Assembly (NCBI GenBank): GCA_019118985.1
Contig: DWXX01000173.1
Span: 1 to 8,008, forward strand
Direction of reading: 5' to 3'
Origin: Candidatus Faecalibacterium faecipullorum
Lineage (GTDB): Bacteria; Bacillota; Clostridia; Oscillospirales; Ruminococcaceae
Length of the DNA stretch: 8,008 bases
Part shown: positions 6,076-8,008 of the stretch, piece after piece
Position numbering within the stretch: position 1 is the first letter of the stretch
Layout: every line of letters begins with the position of its first letter
Notes under the pieces: model-generated
The model's input: only the letters and a program-made list of their open reading frames with translations
Databases searched by the model: none
What the model was told of the DNA's origin: nothing
Program-made: the position numbers and the translations under genes

Positions 6076-7150
6076 ATACGACATGGAGGTGGACCGGCTG
6101 CATGCCCCCGATGAGCTGAAAGCCCGTCTGCTGGCCATGCAGCCCGCCCCGGAGGCGGCGCATCCATCCCCTGCATCTCAGAAAGCAGACAAAAACCCCG
6201 GAAAACCGAAAGGGCAGGCCGTCCGGTTCCCCCACTGGCGGCGGTGGGCGGCGGGCATCGCAGCCTGTGCGGCGGTGGCGGTGGTGGGCAGCCAGGCGCT
6301 GGTGGCCATCGGCCCGGCCGGCGCCGGCATCAGCACCATGAGCATGATGGCCGGCGGCGCGGCGTCCAGTACGGCGTCCAGCGCGGCGGCGGCCTATGAC
6401 CGCGCGGCCCCCGAGGCGGCCGTCTACAGCCTGGACGAGAACGGCCTGGCCAGCGCCCGCAGCACCGACGGCGGGCAGACCGCCCTCGCCGGCGAGAAGA
6501 TCATCTATACCGCCGAGATCGCCCTGGAGACCAAGGACTACGACGCCGCCCGCGCCGCGCTGGAGCAGGCGCTGGCAGCCGCCGGCGGCTGGTTGGAGAG
6601 CAGCAATGAGTACAGCTATGACAACGCCCGCAGCCTGTCCATGACCCTGCGGGTGCCGGCTGACAACTACGACAGCTTCCTTGCCGCGGCGGGGCAGACC
6701 GCCAGCCTTGTCCGCCGCAGCGAGCACGCCGACGACGTGACCGCCGCCTACACCGACGCCGCCGGCCGCATCGCCAACCTCGAGGGGCAGCGGGACCGCC
6801 TGCGGGAGCTGCAGGCTTCCGCCGAGAGCCTGTCTGACCTGCTGGACATCGAGGCGCAGCTGTCCGACGTGCAGTACCAGCTGGAGAGCTGGCAGGCGCA
6901 GCTGGACTGGTACGACGACCAGGTCGCCAGCTGCACCGTCACCGTCCGCCTGCAGGAGGTCGAGACCTACACCCCCACCGGCGAGACCTTCCTGGAGCGG
7001 CTGGGCGCAGCCTTCGCCGAGGGGTGGCAGAACTTCGTCCGTGCCCTGGCCGCCGTGGCGGTGGTCCTGGCTGGGTGGTGGCCGGTGGTGCTCATCGCCG
7101 CAGCCGTCATCGCGGCGGTGGCGGTCATCCGCATCCGCCGGCGCCGCTGA
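6062..7150 (+). CDS. DUF4349 membrane protein, candidate anti-sigma factor
   Basis: A 362-residue protein with two membrane segments. Residues 1-60 are cytosolic and contain HAPDELKARLLAM (14-26), a motif common at the N-terminus of anti-sigma factors, followed by a Pro/Lys-rich linker. Membrane helix 1 is about 63-84. An Ala/Ser-rich extracytoplasmic stretch (85-145) leads to the DUF4349 domain, starting EKIIYTAEIALETKDYDAA (145-163), with RVPADNYDSFLAA (197-209) and a Lys/Arg/Glu-rich coiled coil (about 233-285). Membrane helix 2 (about 328-356) is followed by the basic tail RIRRRR. No HxxxCxxC zinc motif is present, so it is not a ZAS-type anti-sigma. GGAGGAGGAG (6045-6054) precedes the ATG, and the 14-nt overlap with the sigma gene implies coupled synthesis. 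The DUF4349 part is confident; the anti-sigma role is inferred from context. No plus-strand terminator is visible after the stop. Confidence 0.87.
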   Translation: MKWFEYDMEVDRLHAPDELKARLLAMQPAPEAAHPSPASQKADKNPGKPKGQAVRFPHWRRWAAGIAACAAVAVVGSQALVAIGPAGAGISTMSMMAGGAASSTASSAAAAYDRAAPEAAVYSLDENGLASARSTDGGQTALAGEKIIYTAEIALETKDYDAARAALEQALAAAGGWLESSNEYSYDNARSLSMTLRVPADNYDSFLAAAGQTASLVRRSEHADDVTAAYTDAAGRIANLEGQRDRLRELQASAESLSDLLDIEAQLSDVQYQLESWQAQLDWYDDQVASCTVTVRLQEVETYTPTGETFLERLGAAFAEGWQNFVRALAAVAVVLAGWWPVVLIAAAVIAAVAVIRIRRRR

Positions 7151-7192
7151 CCCGTTCTGGGCAGGACTGCCAAAAAAATTCTCTGAAAACTA

Positions 7193-7221
7193 TTGACATT
7201 TACTCCGCCCTGTGCTATTAT
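7193..7221 (+). promoter_or_regulatory. Strong promoter of the initiator tRNA
   Basis: A perfect -35 TTGACA (7193-7198), 17-nt spacer, and TATTAT -10 (7216-7221) with a TGC extended element at 7213-7215. An overlapping TATAAT (7219-7224) would need a 20-nt spacer and is less likely. The local drop to AT-rich sequence between GC-rich genes supports a real promoter. Transcription would start near 7228. Confidence 0.88.
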
Positions 7222-7227
7222 AATGGA

Positions 7228-7269
7228 GCACCAAGCGATGCGGCCCTTCACAAAAGGCCCGCCGGGTGC
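7228..7269 (+). other. Structured 5' leader of pre-tRNA-fMet
   Basis: GCACC (7228-7232) can pair with GGTGC (7265-7269). Inside it, 7240-7248 pairs with 7254-7262 except for one C-C mismatch, around the loop CACAA. The transcript therefore starts with a hairpin that RNase P or another nuclease would remove. It is unusually ordered for a tRNA leader; a role in processing or stability is inferred. Confidence 0.45.
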
Positions 7270-7280
7270 GAAATAAATAG

Positions 7281-7357
<77 letters not shown>

Positions 7358-7360
7358 CAA

Positions 7361-7406
7361 AAAACACCTGTTAGCGTATAAAACGCTGACGGGTGTTTTT
7401 CTTTTT
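7361..7406 (+). terminator. Intrinsic terminator of tRNA-fMet
   Basis: Bases 7363-7377 pair with 7383-7397 (15 bp with two G-U pairs) around an ATAAA loop, followed by a T-rich tract ending at 7406. The A-run on the left arm gives a T-run on the minus strand too, so it could work in both directions and protect the tRNA from antisense read-through from the minus-strand gene downstream. Confidence 0.92.
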
Positions 7407-7491
7407 ATGCCGGTGTAGGGCCGGAAAGTTCAACAAAAATTCAACTGGGCTACAACCCGATGACCGGTAGACGGATAGACAAGCCACTTGC

Positions 7492-7524
7492 AAAACGCCT
7501 CTGCTTTTGATGCAGAGGCGTTTG
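7492..7524 (-). terminator. Hairpin terminator after the GLUG-repeat gene
   Basis: A perfect 12-bp stem (7493-7504 with 7512-7523) with a 7-nt loop lies 14 nt beyond the minus-strand stop codon at 7538. On the minus strand the stem ends in TTTT, a short U-tract, so termination is likely but less certain than for the tRNA hairpin. Confidence 0.65.
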
Positions 7525-7537
7525 ATAGTATAGAGTG

Positions 7538-8008
7538 TTAAGGGCCGATGGAAGTGTCTGGAACAAACTGGCCGTCCACCTGGCAGAACCGCAGGATGCC
7601 TCCGACAAAGTTGCCGGTCAGGTCGCCGACGGTAGGCCCTCCGCCAGAAGTCCGCAGGGTGGTCCGGTTGACAGCACATTGGCTGAGGCCGCCGCCGTTC
7701 AGGTTGCCGGCGATGCCTCCCACATAGGAGCTATCGTTGTTGGAAACGACTTTGGCGTCGGATACGGTGCAGGTGTCAATCGAGGCGGTGAGGAAGTCGT
7801 CCGGGTCCTCAGTGATGCTGTTGCCGGCAATGCCGCCGGCAAAGTTGGAGCGTTTGCTGCTGGACCGGATCTCACCGCCTGTGACATTGCAGTTGTTGAG
7901 GATGCCATCGGTGTTTTCGCCGGTGATGCCGCCGGCGTAGCTGCTGAATGCGGAAGCGGAAGCGGTGGTTTTCCCGTTGGTGACGGTGCAGTTGGTGATG
8001 AAGCTGCC
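7538..8008 (-). CDS. GLUG-repeat surface protein, C-terminal part (partial)
   Basis: An open frame of 156 codons enters from the right edge and ends at TAA (7540-7538). It was read through without a stop; no start is in the window. Repeats of roughly 35-45 residues show the GLUG pattern: GGITGENTDGILNNCNV, GGIAGNSITED leading to IDTCTV, GGIAGNLNGGGLSQCAV, and a last degenerate unit VGGILRFCQV. Each unit has one Cys in a C-x-V strand, which suggests a beta-solenoid rod. Such repeats occur in large secreted or surface adhesin-like proteins of gut Firmicutes and Bacteroidetes. The chain stops at DTSIGP with no LPxTG signal, membrane helix or wall-binding module, so any anchor must lie N-terminal or be absent. 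Codon use is somewhat less GC-biased than in the operons to the left. Ligand and role unknown. Confidence 0.85.
   Translation of the reverse strand, partial: GSFITNCTVTNGKTTASASAFSSYAGGITGENTDGILNNCNVTGGEIRSSSKRSNFAGGIAGNSITEDPDDFLTASIDTCTVSDAKVVSNNDSSYVGGIAGNLNGGGLSQCAVNRTTLRTSGGGPTVGDLTGNFVGGILRFCQVDGQFVPDTSIGP

Noticed and set aside
7160..7180. GGCAG-GA-CTGCC hairpin after the DUF4349 gene as a terminator
   Set aside because: It is followed by seven A residues instead of T residues on the plus strand, the stem is short, and the minus strand has no gene ending here.
7401..7491. Possible gene or CRISPR-like repeats between the tRNA terminator and the GLUG gene
   Set aside because: Only a short TTCAAC direct repeat near 7430-7445 is seen, with no periodic repeats, no SD and no convincing frame.

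Overview
This is a GC-rich (clearly over 60% by eye) bacterial chromosomal window. Promoter boxes of the sigma-A type, strong AAGGAGG ribosome-binding sites, two Cys-lipobox lipoproteins, a DUF4349 protein beside an ECF sigma factor, and a GLUG-repeat surface protein together suggest a GC-rich gut Clostridia member, perhaps an Oscillospiraceae lineage such as Gemmiger, Subdoligranulum or Faecalibacterium. That placement is inference from style and gene content; no taxonomic marker beyond one tRNA is present.

Region 1 (about 50-5366, plus strand) is a tightly spaced run of five genes with gaps of 30-45 nt and one ATGA stop/start overlap, so probably one operon. The order is: a Gfo/Idh/MocA-family protein with a degenerate catalytic motif; two tandem paralogous lipoproteins with an S41-type serine-peptidase core; a second Gfo/Idh/MocA oxidoreductase with intact motifs; and a 46-residue acidic small protein. 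The two lipoproteins arose by tandem duplication and still share long identical DNA blocks. The likely roles are redox chemistry on a sugar or cyclitol for the intact oxidoreductase, and surface-anchored peptide or wall processing for the lipoproteins. No substrate can be named.

Region 2 (5367-7150, plus strand) is a signalling module. A good extended -10 promoter is followed by a roughly 130-nt leader that can fold into several hairpins, then an ECF sigma factor overlapping by 14 nt a two-helix membrane protein. The membrane protein joins an anti-sigma-like cytoplasmic N-terminus to an extracytoplasmic DUF4349 domain. The natural reading is an envelope-stress or surface-sensing sigma/anti-sigma pair.

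Region 3 (7193-7406) is a self-contained initiator tRNA-fMet(CAU) gene with its own near-consensus promoter, a structured 5' leader, an encoded CCA and a strong terminator. Region 4 (7493-8008) is the 3' end of a minus-strand gene for a GLUG-repeat surface protein that runs off the window, followed by its own hairpin terminator. The short stretch 7407-7491 between the tRNA terminator and this gene shows no feature I can support.
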